Assembly (NCBI GenBank): GCA_034509755.1
Contig: CM067555.1
Span: 48,008,255-48,072,254 of the forward strand
Source of the DNA: Anisodus tanguticus
Taxonomy: Eukaryota; Streptophyta; Magnoliopsida; Solanales; Solanaceae
Direction: 5' to 3'
DNA: 64,000 bases
Of the stretch, positions 10,990-23,000 are shown one piece after another (position 1 is the first letter of the stretch; every line of letters starts with the position of its first letter). The translations under genes and the position numbers were made by a program. The notes under the pieces were generated by a model. That model was not told where the DNA came from, ran no database searches, and saw nothing but the letters and a program-made list of their open reading frames with translations.

Positions 10990-12036
10990 ATGCAAAGCAG
11001 GAGAGGAGCATACAACATTGTTCCTCTGAATTCGGAGATTGAAAAAGCGTGCAAGCAGAACCAAAAGAACAAAAGAATTGTTGATTCAACCGCTATGGCT
11101 AATCAACATGATAATGATGGGTTGAATGGAGGGGTTCCCGAATTCGTGCAGGCACAAGCCCAGAATCCTGCAGCGAAGAGCTTACGGGACTACATATTGC
11201 CAACTGTTACAGGTGTGCAGACATGCATAAGGCCACTAGCTATGGAGGCAAATAATTTCGAGATTAAGCCAGCAATCCTGTATATGGTCCAGAGCACAGT
11301 TCAGTTTGGTGGGTTGCCTTCAGAAGATCCACACATGCATTTGGCGAACTTTTTGAAGTTATGTACTATATTTAAGTATAATTGTGTTACTGATGATGCC
11401 ATTAGGTTGAGGCTCTTCCCATTCTCACTAAGGGACCGAGCCAAAAGCTGGTTGAACTCTATTCATGCAAATTCTATTACTACTTGGCTAGATTTGGCTC
11501 AGAAATTTCTTGCCAAGTTCTTTCCTCCATCAAAGGCCGCGAAGTTAAGGGGAGAAATGAACAAGTTTTTTCATCTTGATGGGGAGTCTTTGTATGATGC
11601 TTGGGAGAGGTTTAAGGAGTTGCAAAGGAGATGTCCTCACCATGGAATTGAACAGTGGATGTTGGTCCACAATTTCTACAATGGATTGTGTGGTACTACT
11701 CGTACCATAATTGATATTGCGGCTGGAGGAGCATTTATGAGTAAAAGTGCTAATGAGGCGTATGGATTATTAGAAGATATGACCACAAATAACCATCAAT
11801 GGTCTGATGAGAGATCAATGAGCAGTAGAAAAGCAACATGGGTTCATGATTTAGATGACATCACTGTGTTAACTACTCAAGTTGCTTCCTTGACAAAGCA
11901 ATTGCAACAGAATACTGTGTCCGCAAATGTTGTTCAGATGCAAATGGTTTGTGAAATTTGTGGAGGACCACATACTTTTGATCATTGCATAGCAGTGGAT
12001 CCCAACAATATACTTATGGATCAAGCTCAGGTTTAA
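10990..12036 (+). CDS. Athila-type gag protein (open for 348 residues, C-terminus cut by a stop)
   Basis: This is the capsid/nucleocapsid precursor that packages retrotransposon RNA. The retrotransposon gag domain covers about residues 110-240 (FGGLPSEDPHMHLANFL, RLRLFPFSLRDRAKSWL, FFPPSKAAKLRGEMNKF, ESLYDAWERFKELQRRCPHH). A CCHC-like knuckle follows near residue 320 (CEICGGPHTFDHC). Translation meets TAA at 12034. The same frame continues with gag-like sequence (VGNFQRPYNNPFSNTYNP) through further stops, so the product is a truncated gag. The start at 10990 is the first ATG of the open frame after the leader. Confidence 0.85.
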   Translation: MQSRRGAYNIVPLNSEIEKACKQNQKNKRIVDSTAMANQHDNDGLNGGVPEFVQAQAQNPAAKSLRDYILPTVTGVQTCIRPLAMEANNFEIKPAILYMVQSTVQFGGLPSEDPHMHLANFLKLCTIFKYNCVTDDAIRLRLFPFSLRDRAKSWLNSIHANSITTWLDLAQKFLAKFFPPSKAAKLRGEMNKFFHLDGESLYDAWERFKELQRRCPHHGIEQWMLVHNFYNGLCGTTRTIIDIAAGGAFMSKSANEAYGLLEDMTTNNHQWSDERSMSSRKATWVHDLDDITVLTTQVASLTKQLQQNTVSANVVQMQMVCEICGGPHTFDHCIAVDPNNILMDQAQV

Positions 12037-12841
12037 GCAGTTGGGAATTTTCAGAGGCCCTACAACAATCCATTCTCCAACACTTATAATCCTAGGTGGA
12101 GAAATCACCTTAACTTTTCATGGAGAAACGACCAAGGCCAACAGTCACAGTTTCAAGGGCATTATCAGAACTAGCAGCCACAGTTCCAAGGGTAATATCA
12201 ACATAACAGTCCACAACAGCCAATAAATCAAGCTTCATTTTCTCAGCAGCCTATGCCACAAGTTCAACAAGCTAACCCTAATGAATTGCAAGCAGCCTTG
12301 TTGACTCTCACCAATTCTCAAACACAGTTCATGATAGAGACAAGATCCTCTATTCAGAATTTGGAGATGCAAGTGGGGTAGTTAGCAAACATGTTGAATA
12401 ACAGACCTCAAGGGAATCTGCCTAGCAATATCGTTGTGAACCCGAAGGAGCAGTGTCAAGCCATCACCTTGAGAAGTGGTAAGCAAGTGAAGCAGTCTGT
12501 AACCCAACCACCTATTGAAAAGAATGATAACTTAGGAGAGATATCAGGTTTAGAGAAAAAAGGGTTACTAAAGACCACTCTAGTACAGATAAGGTACCAC
12601 CCGCGGGTATGGTTGACCCTCAAATCAAAATTCCATTCCCTCAAAGACTTCGAAAAAATTCTCTTGATAAACAATTTTCCAAGTTTTTAGAGGTGTTCAA
12701 GAAATTGCACATCAATATTCCCTTTGTTGAGGCTTAGAACAAATGCCCAGTTATGTGAAATTTATGAAGAAAATTCTCTCTAAAAAGAGAAAGATGAGAG
12801 ATTATGAGATTGTGGCTTTAACTGAATAGTGCAACACCATT
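12037..12841 (+). pseudogene. Gag C-terminal region, read through by nonsense mutations
   Basis: The gag frame continues past 12036 with Gln-rich sequence, interrupted by TAG codons where CAG is expected (for example before QPQFQG near 12170, and at the VGQLAN motif near 12380). A section with QCQAITLRSGKQ at 12451-12490 is the conserved Athila segment before protease. The nonsense changes fit C-to-T transitions. Confidence 0.75.
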
Positions 12842-13183
12842 TTGCAAAAGAAGCTTCCCCAGAAATTACGAGATCCATGGAGCTTCACTATTCCCTGCAC
12901 TATCGGAAATTTTGAATGCAAGCATGCGCTGTGTGATTTGGGGGAAAGTATCAACTTGATGCCCTTATCTGTGTTTCATAGAATTGGTTTGGGTGAAGCT
13001 AGGCCTATAACCATTACTTTGCAGCTAGCAAATTGTTCGATCAAGCATCCACGAGGTATCATTGAAGATGTACTAGTGAAAGTGGATAAGTTCATCTTTC
13101 CCGCTGACTTCATCATTCTGGATATGAAAGAAGATGAAAATGTGCTCATCATCCTGGGGAGACCATTCTTAGCTACAGGGTGA
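12842..13183 (+). pseudogene. Retropepsin-like aspartic protease fragment (Athila)
   Basis: The frame encodes KLRDPWSFTIPCTIG, CDLGESINLMPLSVF, RPITITLQLANCSIKHPRGI, and ends ILGRPFLATG, the hallmark order of the Athila protease. The catalytic motif, normally D-L-G-A-S, reads D-L-G-E-S, which may affect activity. The frame starts at an internal ATG and ends at a stop soon after GRPFLAT. The next frame (13238-13525) carries a little more of the pol N-terminus (YPRAIDDCFFIDVI), then runs into a purine tract. The reverse transcriptase that should follow is missing. Confidence 0.8.
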
Positions 13184-13446
13184 GAACTTATAGATGTGGA
13201 GAATGACGAATTAAAACTCTGAGTCCAGGGAGAAGAAGTGATCTTTAATGTATTCAGGGCATCAACTTATCCAAGAGCAATTGACGATTGTTTCTTCATT
13301 GATGTGATTAAAAAAATTGTTTATGAGAAAAGCTTCAAGAGTAGTGATGCTCTTGAAGTACCATTAACACATTGCGAGAAAGATGACAGTGAAGATACTG
13401 ATCTCGTGGAATATGCCAATTGTGTTAACCCCCATGAGCCCCTCTA

Positions 13447-13451
13447 TAGGA

Positions 13452-13483
<32 letters not shown>

Positions 13484-13518
13484 GAAAAAGAAAAAGAAAA
13501 AAAAAAAAAAAGAAAGGG
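13447..13518 (+). repeat. AGAAAA purine tract
   Basis: About 70 bases of AGAAAA/AAAAG repeats mark the point where pol coding sequence stops. This low-complexity tract is the likely joint of the deletion that removed RT, RNase H and integrase. Confidence 0.85.
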
Positions 13519-13525
13519 ATCCTGA

Positions 13526-15110
13526 AATGTCTTTGTTGCAAGGGTGATTTACCCTCTTGAATTCAAAATGAAGAAGAAATATGCGTCCGGCTAAATGACG
13601 TTAAACGATAGCGCTATTGGGAGGCAACCCAACATTTTAATTCAGTTATTTTATTTTATTTTGTTTATCTTGTTTTGAACAATTTCATTGTCTTGTTGTT
13701 TCTTGTTCTGTGTTGTTTATGATTAGGTGAATTGTGAGCTGTCCTCCACAGTACCAGCCCTAGTAGCTGCCACCACCACCACCATTCTGAATCGCTTAGC
13801 TGCAGTTTCGGTGAGTCTTCTTACTCTTGCTTTACTTATCACATTGGGGACAATGTGTCGAATATGTTTGGGAGGGAGTCTTACTGTTTTGTGTTAATAG
13901 TGTTAATTGTTTGTGTTCAGTTGTTTGTTTATTGTTAGTGTCGTAGTTTTAGTGTCAGTGTTTGAGTGTCTTGTGTCATTTAATTAAGTTAATAATAATA
14001 GCCCATGAGATTGAGTGAACACATGTGATAGAGTTGAATGAAATCGATATAACCATGAAATGCATAAATCTGTGTGCTTAAGTTGGATAGGTCCTGAGTT
14101 GTTTTCAATTATTAATAAGTATGAAAACCTGATCATGATTGGTGAATTTCTTGTACTTAAATATTGGTTTATGCATCATTGAATTTTAGTTTGAGGAAAG
14201 ATGGTGGAAAGTCCTAGAACTTACTTGCTTGCTTGCTATTTGAGACGAAATCATAAATGATGCATGCTTAGGAAGATGATTTAGGCCATCTTTGGAACGA
14301 TTGAGCCTTTCAAGCCAAACTTGACTAATTTAATCCCTAGTTACCCTTTTCAAGCCTTAAGTACCCCTTTTTTGATTGACATCTATTCTGAGTCTACTTG
14401 AAACCCTTTACAAATGTTTTCCTTCTATTGAATTCCATGAGCATATAAGTATATGATTGGGGGATTGACACTTTGTAATTGGTATTTTAAATTGAGTGTT
14501 ATAAATAGAAGAGCAAAGAAAAAAAATGAATACACTACACTTTCCTTGTACATACATTGAAAAATAAGTTTGGGGGTGTAGTTGGATGGGTAAAGAAAAA
14601 TTGGGGATTGATTTTGGTTTATAACGTGAGTATAGAGTTGGGTTGATTGGTTTATATGCTTATGGTAACTTTGAGCCTAAAAGACATTTTATCTGTCCCG
14701 AGCCTAAGCATATCGTTATAACCTATAAAAAGTCCTATTGATTCTTGAACATGTGTTGTCTAAATTAGTGGAGAGTAGCAAGTTAGCAAACCTATAGAAC
14801 TTGGACCTGATGGACTGTTGGGGAGAATCAGTTGTGCATGAACTAATATTGAATACTTGTTTAAGTTAATAATCATGGTTGAGTAGTCATATGCATTAAT
14901 AACTTTAAGTAAATTTGAGGATTATCCGACTTGAAATTCTAGATAGCAAATTAGTGGCTAGAATATTCCGGAAGATTTTATTGCATATTATTCATGATTT
15001 TCGAGGCATGATATATTGTTGTTGACTTGATTTTTTTTTTTTTTTTTTAGTCTGTGTGTTTTTCTTTTTAGGGTGTCTAGAGTTCTTTACTCGAGGACGA
15101 GTAAAGTTTA
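13526..15110 (+). other. 3' non-coding part of the Athila-type element
   Basis: No protein-coding potential. It includes the GGGAGGCAACCCAA motif near 13620 and TTTACTCGAGGACGAGTAAA near 15085, both typical of the long tail of Athila elements, and a T-run at about 15031-15048. Confidence 0.6.
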
Positions 15111-15497
15111 AGTTTGGGGGTGTTTGTTAGGTAGATTTTAGTATTGTTTTAGAGTGTGTTTTAGGGAGTCTTTTGTTTGTCTTTTATTTGTCTTGTGCAG
15201 TATTATGCGTGTTGTTTTATTTTTCAGGCTTTAAGCGATTCAAAAAGAAATAAGGAGAATCCAAAGGAAATATGCGGTTATTAAGGACAAAAATGTATAC
15301 ATGGCCACAAGAAATAAGTCAAAGAAGCTCTGGGAGGCTCGGAAAGCAATTTAAACGAATTTCAGACGAAGAAGGCTGAAGAGCCGCGGCGCCCCTCTGG
15401 CAGCGAGCACACAATCTTCAAAAGTGAATTAGAACTGCGACGCCTGTTTGAAGAGCCGCGGCGCCGACGACGTCAGGGAAGTGAGAAACCTAAATTT
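15111..15497 (+). repeat. Polypurine tract and truncated 3' LTR of the Athila-type element
   Basis: AGTTTGGGGGTG (15111-15122) is the polypurine tract. The LTR then starts at 15125 and matches 9522 onward until GAGAAACCTAAATTT at about 15497, where the copies diverge. Only about 375 of 1320 bp remain. Confidence 0.8.
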
Positions 15498-15564
15498 GAA
15501 CTATCTCCTTTTTTTCCTTCTATAAAGATAAATTTGAACATCTGAAATGCAAATAAAAGTTATA

Positions 15565-15820
15565 CTCCCTCTGTTTCAATTTATGTGAACCCTTTACTAT
15601 TTGGGAGTCTACGAGGTGGTTTTTTACCACATTTTTCTTACATTTTTTCTAAATTATTTGAATTATAAATTATCATGACTTATAGTACTTTTAATGTAGT
15701 TTCTAAATATATAACTTTTATTTTTACAAACTTGAAAAATCTATCAAAATTTAAGGTCAAAGTTATAAAGTTTGACTCTCGTACTCCAAAAAATGTTCAT
15801 ATAAATTGAAACAAATGGAG
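15565..15820. mobile_element. Stowaway-like MITE
   Basis: It starts CTCCCTCTGTTTCAATTTAT and ends ATAAATTGAAACAAATGGAG as an inverted repeat, flanked by TA on both sides. It is about 256 bp with no coding capacity. This is the Tc1/mariner-derived Stowaway pattern. Confidence 0.85.
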
Positions 15821-15822
15821 TA

Positions 15823-17047
15823 AATCACTATAAAAAAGGTATTGTAACAAGGTAACATGAATTTTTTAAAGAATTTGTGCTTATAATTAAAATAGTAAAT
15901 ATTTTTCTATCAAGTGAAAGTGATTTAAAGAGAGTTGTTATGGTTGAATCTCACAAGATGTTTTCTAGTAAGAAACTTTACTAAAATAAGATAAAAAGAG
16001 AAAACTTTTTAATGCTTGACACAATTTGTGAGCGTTGTCAGTTATTTTTTGAAGCTTGATATTATGTAGTTAGTTCCAAATTTGATTAGAGGGTTATGTA
16101 GTATTCAAAATATTTTTAATTCGTTGTTATTGTCTCGAGAAACACTAATTTATTGAGCCATTGCGATCTTTAAAAGATTAAGAAGTGAAGATAGAAATTT
16201 TATTGATAAGATGGATTAATCATGTTTAATATTTTTGGTGCAAAATAGATCATTAACTGAGTTTACACACGGAATTTAGAACTAAATTTATGATAGATTC
16301 AAGAAAATAATTTTGTTATTGTAGTTAATTAGTTAATCAATTAATATTTCCGACATAAAGAGTTCTTGATAATATTTGGTAGAGAAAGCATAGCTAGAGG
16401 GGTGGAAATTTTGATGAGAAGAGAAGTCGTGAAAGATTTGTTGAAATAAGACCTATAATTTTAAATGAATCTGAATGGTGTTAAGACTCTGTTACAGATC
16501 TGATTCATTCAAATGCATTAAAAGGCTTCATAAGGAAACAAAACAAATGAACTGAATCTGAAGACCTGTAAAACAAATGCACTTAACATGCGAAATCTGA
16601 ATGATTAAAATTAAGATCTCCATTAAGTGCAAACAAATGAGGCCTAAGAATTACTCATTTCTCCTCATACATGACTTACGACTGCGTCTTAATATAAGAG
16701 GAAGCGCATGATATATAATATGCTAAAGGTGGTGAAATACAAATAAAAAATTCGGGTTATTTCCGAACATGTTCACTAAACTTAATCTACTATAATAGTA
16801 AAATCACAGACTACTTTTTGTCACATTAAAATAAGTGAACTTACCACCATAACAGTAAAGTCAAACTGTAGTGTATGAACTAGGAGCTGAGCAGTACTTT
16901 GGCTTGGAATTTACAAAAGAATTGCAGGATGTTTTCCCTATCTACCTGTACTATAACACTGGTACAAGGTATCTGTACTGTAAAAGTCACCATGGAAGCA
17001 AAATTCATCACGTTAAATACACCGTTGCCTACAAACATGTCCTAGTT
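15823..17047. other. Intergenic, no gene seen; possible MITE at 16440-16655
   Basis: AT-rich DNA downstream of the PIAL-type gene. The stretch 16440-16655 has the GCACTTAATGGAG / CAAATGAGGCCT sequence of a common solanaceous MITE, but clear ends were not established. Confidence 0.35.
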
Positions 17048-20000
17048 CTACTGCATTCCTGAGGTACGCTCAGGTAAAACGCCTGAAATATCAGATGCAT
17101 TGGCAGGTGCTGTAGATGGATAATTCACTGGCGGCGTACTATGAGCACCTCTATTAGCCAAAAGGACTTGCAATTGGGGTGAAAGATTAGATGGAATAGA
17201 TGGTCTGGCATCTTGAGCTTGATGTGTTGGCTTAAGTATGAACTGTTGCAGTGCTTCAGAATAAGCTTGTCCTGAAAGGCTTCCACGCATACGGCCTGTA
17301 GGCCGCCAGTTTGGATCTAGCTGGGGATCCACGGAACTATCTGTCCTTGTGACTTGTGTCGTGCCTCCCGTACTCCCCCTCTGGTCCGGGGCCAATGGTG
17401 TCCTGAACCTGTCAGCACTACCTGGGAATGGATGCGCAGTTCTAGGAGAATGAACAGGTAGAGGCACAGTTCTAGGAGAATGAACAGGTGGAGGCGCAGT
17501 TCTAGGAGAATGAACGGGTGGAGGCACCTGTGTAGCAACAACTCGGGCGTGTTGTCCACCAGCAAAACCCCGAGTAACACCAACTTGTGAAGTATTCTTC
17601 AGTGTTTCCCATCTATCCCAAGTAGCTTGAGACTGGCTCGTCGAATAGGGTGTTCTCAGGTTCGGAGCTTGACGGCCAACAACCTGTTGAGATGGTTGAA
17701 GAGGACGCTAGCAGAAAGGAAAAAGGGTAATTAGAAGCCATAGACAATAGACAGAATAAAGACATATGAAGAGACACAGGAAGCAGGCCTCAAAAGAAGA
17801 AAATCTGTGATAGTAAGCAGAACAGGCAAATTTAGGCGATCAGGGAACTCCTAGAAAGTGGAAGCATACACACCCTATACAGACAGGTGATGGTCTTCTC
17901 AACCAGATCACACACAATGTTTCAGCAATCACATGAAGGAAAATCTCAGAGACCAAAATCAGCAAAGAAAGACATCATTTTAGTCACAACTTCAAAAATT
18001 AGCTGCCACTCACCTTCTGCGGTAATGCTGACGAGGTCATGCGTGCCTGAAGCAGGTCCAAGTCAGAAAAGGAATGTCTCTCCAAGTCACTTCTTAGATT
18101 GGAACCATCCAATGACACAGTAGGCAAATCCTGAGTAGCTGCTGGAGGACCAGCATGAAGCAAGGGAGTCCTTGAGCTTTGTTGTCTCTGCTGAGGAACA
18201 GGAGTGTTCATCTGGGCTGGAAGGGCCTGAACTGCAACAGGAGTTCTGTTTGCCTGCCTGGCTGCAGATGGGAACCTTCCATATTCATTGCTGATTGCAG
18301 AGTTCCCATATTGGAACTGTTGCAACTGGAGCAAATTGGAAGAAAATAGTCCATTCTCAAGTATAGAGGTTGGAATAAACGCATTTCCCTCAGGGTTATC
18401 TATCAAGACAGGCGCCTGCATCAAGTTGGTTCTTGCAGGCTCAGAAGCACTGCCAGTTTGCATACCGGACCAAAAACTAGATGTCCCTATTCCACACGAG
18501 GACAAATAGATTCTTGACCAGAAATCATCCCCCATATCAACAGAACCTGTTTGATTGATTTCACTTGGATTATTCACAGCTGTTGTGTTCTGAACATCAG
18601 ATTGAAATTGAGAGATCGTTGGGAAATTTTTTCTGTCTTCGGTTTCAGCAGTAGTCACAGGATTCATTTCATCATCTATGTCAGTAAGATCTAAATAATC
18701 ACCGGGGGCATTTGAAGGACCACCAGAACCTCGATGTGGACTATCTTGAGCAATGTCAGGGGTTTTATCCCTGGGGTTTTCAGTATGGTCATCACTTTCC
18801 ATGATTGCCTTCAATGAACCATCTGAGGAGATCATGACATCTGTGACATCCTCACTCACCTCTTTCAAAACCTTTAAAAGAAAAATAATGTTACTTCTAG
18901 ACAGCTAATTTGTGTAAAGCATAATACAGCATGTCACTTGCCTTCACCATATCTTGATCAATACGAATATCAGTGAAACACACATGCTGATTACAATGAG
19001 GACAACGCCACGATGGTCTCCTTGAATTTATGTCGATATAGTTGTCAAAATCGAAACACTGCCAGGAAAAACACGGACAGTGCAAACCGGTAAGAGTAGG
19101 GGAATTGGTGAAGAAAAAATGATTAAATATGATACCATAAAAAGTCTGCATAAACTGCGCTCATGAAGCTTCTTGCTAGGATTTTCTTAATTTAAAACAT
19201 CTACCAATGCTAATATGAATTCATAATCTTCCTGAATTTTTTGAGGAACCTATCTATTAGATCATTAGATGTCTTTTGAAGGATCAGCCACATCCATATT
19301 TCTAATAGATTAAAGATCTTAAAGAAAAAACCAACGAAGGAGGAAAAGTAGAGGCAAGTTTTTAACATGCCTGCGAGCTATACAATATTCTAGAATGAGA
19401 AGTTGGATAATAATTTATTTTGGTTCAAACAAAAGGGCGTGCACCTGAAGATGTTTGCAAGAGTGTCCTTTTACTGGAGTTTTGATACGTCTGAAGCTGT
19501 AAAGGAAAAGAAAAAGTAATCAGTGAATTTAACAAACCACAGTCATCAATATGAGAAGAAAGAAGCATATCTTTTGGGGCGAAGGGTAGTCAAAGGGTAA
19601 AATATACTCCCAAGGTTAATTACAACTATATGGGTTCTCTGTTTCGAAAGATGAGAGATACCACCCCACATTGATGGCCAACTATCTTATGAAATGACCA
19701 ATGCAACCTTACTTAAAAATAATTATGCTGACTCAAACCAAATATGCTTATAATCATGACAGGAAGTACCTTATCTCAATCATGTTTTCCCCGTCATCCC
19801 TAATTAACACACCAAAGTTTTCATAAACCAAAGTTCCTGAATGGATGGGGAAGGGGATCATGCTAGTCCTTATTCGTTAGAAAATCTAGGGTTCAAGAGA
19901 AATGGAGAAGATCATGCTGAAACCATTAAAACCTTAAGGTAACTCTGCTCGAAACGTTGACAATTTTAGATAAGAGCTAAAACTTTATCTTTGATATTTT

Positions 20001-23000
20001 ATTATCAAAATAGGTAATATAGCTCATCAGCTTGCTGGAATGGCAGATAATACCCATTAGGATTCTTTTCTTCCTTAATTTGGGGTGGCGCAGGGCTTAC
20101 GTCTTAGAAACACAACTTAGATCATCAACTTACTAAAATGGAAGATTTCTTCTCCCTCCTATTTTATTTTACCAACCTTCAATAACCGAGGGTACCAAGA
20201 TGGAAGCCATCTCGTCACAGAAGAAAGACAAACAGGAGTGTCATTTTGAGTTTTGATAATAACAAGGGGTGGAAAGAAAACAAATTGGAATCACAGAAAT
20301 TTGCATCTTTTACTATCATCATCAAGAATGAAGCTAATCATGCACAAGGAAGACAGGGAAAAAGGAAAAGAATTACACGCATGTCAAAATAATAAAGTCA
20401 CTTCATATCAATAGCCTTGTCAAATTCCTTAGCAACAAAGATTGGAAGCATACCTTATGGGGCAATTCAGAGAAATTCTTGACGGCCCCTCAATAATCTC
20501 AGAGTCTGCATTAACAAAACAGCATATTAATCATTTCTGCTTATAAGGAGGTCCTGTTCAGACTTTTTGGGCGATGATGGGAATGGCAAACTTGAACTAT
20601 GCATCTAGTCAAAAGGGTAACAAGAACATGTAACAAACTCAATGTAAAAACATCAAAAAAAGGTGAAACATAGAATAAGAGCAGACCTGGATCGACAGAA
20701 GAAACAGGAGCCTGCTCGTAATCAGGGAGTGTGGCCTGAACAGGGGTAGAGATCTCACTCATGAAGGAAACAGCTATGATATAATTTCCTTCACAATAAG
20801 CACAGAGAAGAGTTAGTACTGTTCAGTTTTTTTTTTATAAATGGAATATATCTTCAAACACACCGTTAAACTGGCCCACAGCTTGAAGAAGATTTGTTCC
20901 AAATTTAAGCATATGAGGTACAGGAGATGGAAGCTGAGGTCCAGGGTCCTAGCAAAAGAAACATAATTTAGTAATTTGAGCCCCAGTAAGACACAAGACA
21001 TCCCTATACTAACACATCTGCAAAGTTTTAGCGGTAAAGGACCATTGACACATTAGTCCTCCTTCCGACGGGTGTCCCATTTAGAAGAAAGCTGCAGAAG
21101 TGAAATGAACGGCAATCAGAATTGTCAAGAGTAATTTAACCTGCCAAATATGGAGTCAATACGCCAAAGTCATTTCAATCAGTAAAAATGAAAAAACTTT
21201 CATACTTCACTTGAGGAGGCGTTATAAGACATAGTGAGGTCTCCAGATTATCTGTTTGTGCAACAAATAGTCTCTGCAGATAAAAGGAAACATAAAAATG
21301 AGCAATATTTTCCAGAGGTAATCAAAATTCCAATTTTAATGAGTTGCTGGAATGAAAAATAAGAAGTCAATAAAGCAACGAACTGATGAATAACAAAATA
21401 CAAATAACGAGAGAACAAATAATGTCCTCAATAAAGACCGAGAGTCCTTATGTAACTGCTGCAAAGGGAAAATGGTACATAAAGATAATCTATTGTAATT
21501 ATCTAGGAAGTTTCTTACTACTTTCTCTCCTTCAGAAGGGTTCATATTCTTTGTTATCTGGAAATCATTCACAAAGGCACCAAATCCAGGCTACAAGATG
21601 GACAAAATTTATGGCATCAGTATCACCAGCAATATAATTACACTAGCTCACCAGCCACTCCTAGGGGGATGCATTATTAAATTACTACCTTGGCCTCCAG
21701 GAAAGAAATTATCCGACCCATTTTCAGCCGTGGATAAAATCTGCCAATTCACAAACAAACAAGTGATTGAAATGTAGTTAAGCACATATTCCAAGGTAAA
21801 TGACTGTACTAACCAGGTAGTGTCTATGGAAAATTTGACCTCTAACTGAACAGTGGAAAAAATCCATGAGATATACATGTCACAGCAAAGAGTTAGCAGA
21901 AAATGCTGAATATGAGTAAACTACAACTTAGTGGTTATCCAAAAGTACAAGTCCCCAGCTCAAGCCATGACATCAGACAATTCCTGAAGTCCAAACAGAA
22001 ATATAGGACCCCAGTTTTTGTATTATTTAACTATTTATTGAGTACCACTAATAAGCCACTGACTTTTCCCTTGATAGAAAGAATGAGATTTGTTACTTTC
22101 ACATTTTACACATTAGCATCCAGTGTTACAATATTACTTAAATGAATTGCCAAAACAGTACTGTCATTGGCAGTAATAATCAACCAATAAGAAAGGGAAG
22201 AAAATGCAACATTCTATGGCCATAAGACTTTTGAATGCCTGCACAATTAAACCACCAAGTAAACCCACAAATATTCTTACGAAAATTAATCTTTGATTTA
22301 TAAAGCAAATTATTAATCCGAGGTAAGTTGACCATACACCATTGCATGAAAGATTCAGAAATTAAGATTTCAGTGCAGGACAAGATGCCTACCTTGACAT
22401 TACAGTCGAGATAATTGTCAGAGAACTGCTTGGTTCAGTTTTAAAATCTAATGTGCTGCAGAAGCTACTGGAAATCTAAACATGCAAACAGAAAAGGAAG
22501 ACAAAATCAATTTAACATCAATTACAAGAAGCGAGACAGGTAAGCCATGTAGCAAACCAGCAAATTTATCCACCTCATTTGCAAGATTACAAAGTTCCTC
22601 AGCATCTTTCTCTGTAAACCACCCGCTCTGACTAGCATTCTATCAAACAAAGAACGTGGTCAATGAAGAAATTGCGGGAAGTGCCAATAACAAGCAAATT
22701 TAATGCATGCAAAGTGGTAATCAGCAAGCTCAAGTATGTCTTGGAAACACCATATAGTTTAACAAACAGAGCACCACCCTAGACTTAGAGCGATGCAGCT
22801 TATGTCATCCACAATAGTGGAAGACAGAAACACTCGAGCCAATGTCACGGGAGAATGTTACTGGAGGTGGAACTCTTTTATCCGACCAATCAATCAACTA
22901 AAGCTCAATCCTAAACTAGTTGGGTTCGGTAATAACTAATATGAATGGGAGCTTCTTAGCGCTTGGCAGTATTGTCAAATGCGGAAAGCTCTAAAAAGCG

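Larger units (their letters stand above)
9522..15497 (+). mobile_element. Athila-type Ty3/gypsy derivative with gag and protease only
   Basis: The element has a 5' LTR (9522-10845), a primer-binding site, gag (10990-12036), a protease fragment (12842-13183), a purine tract, about 1.5 kb of non-coding DNA, a G-rich polypurine tract and a truncated 3' LTR. The LTR starts TGTTAGGTAGATTTTA at both 9522 and 15125. Reverse transcriptase, RNase H and integrase are completely absent between protease and the 3' LTR, so it would need enzymes supplied by another element. It is inserted in the integrase region of copia element I, and the right part of that element is not found beyond 15497. Confidence 0.88.
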
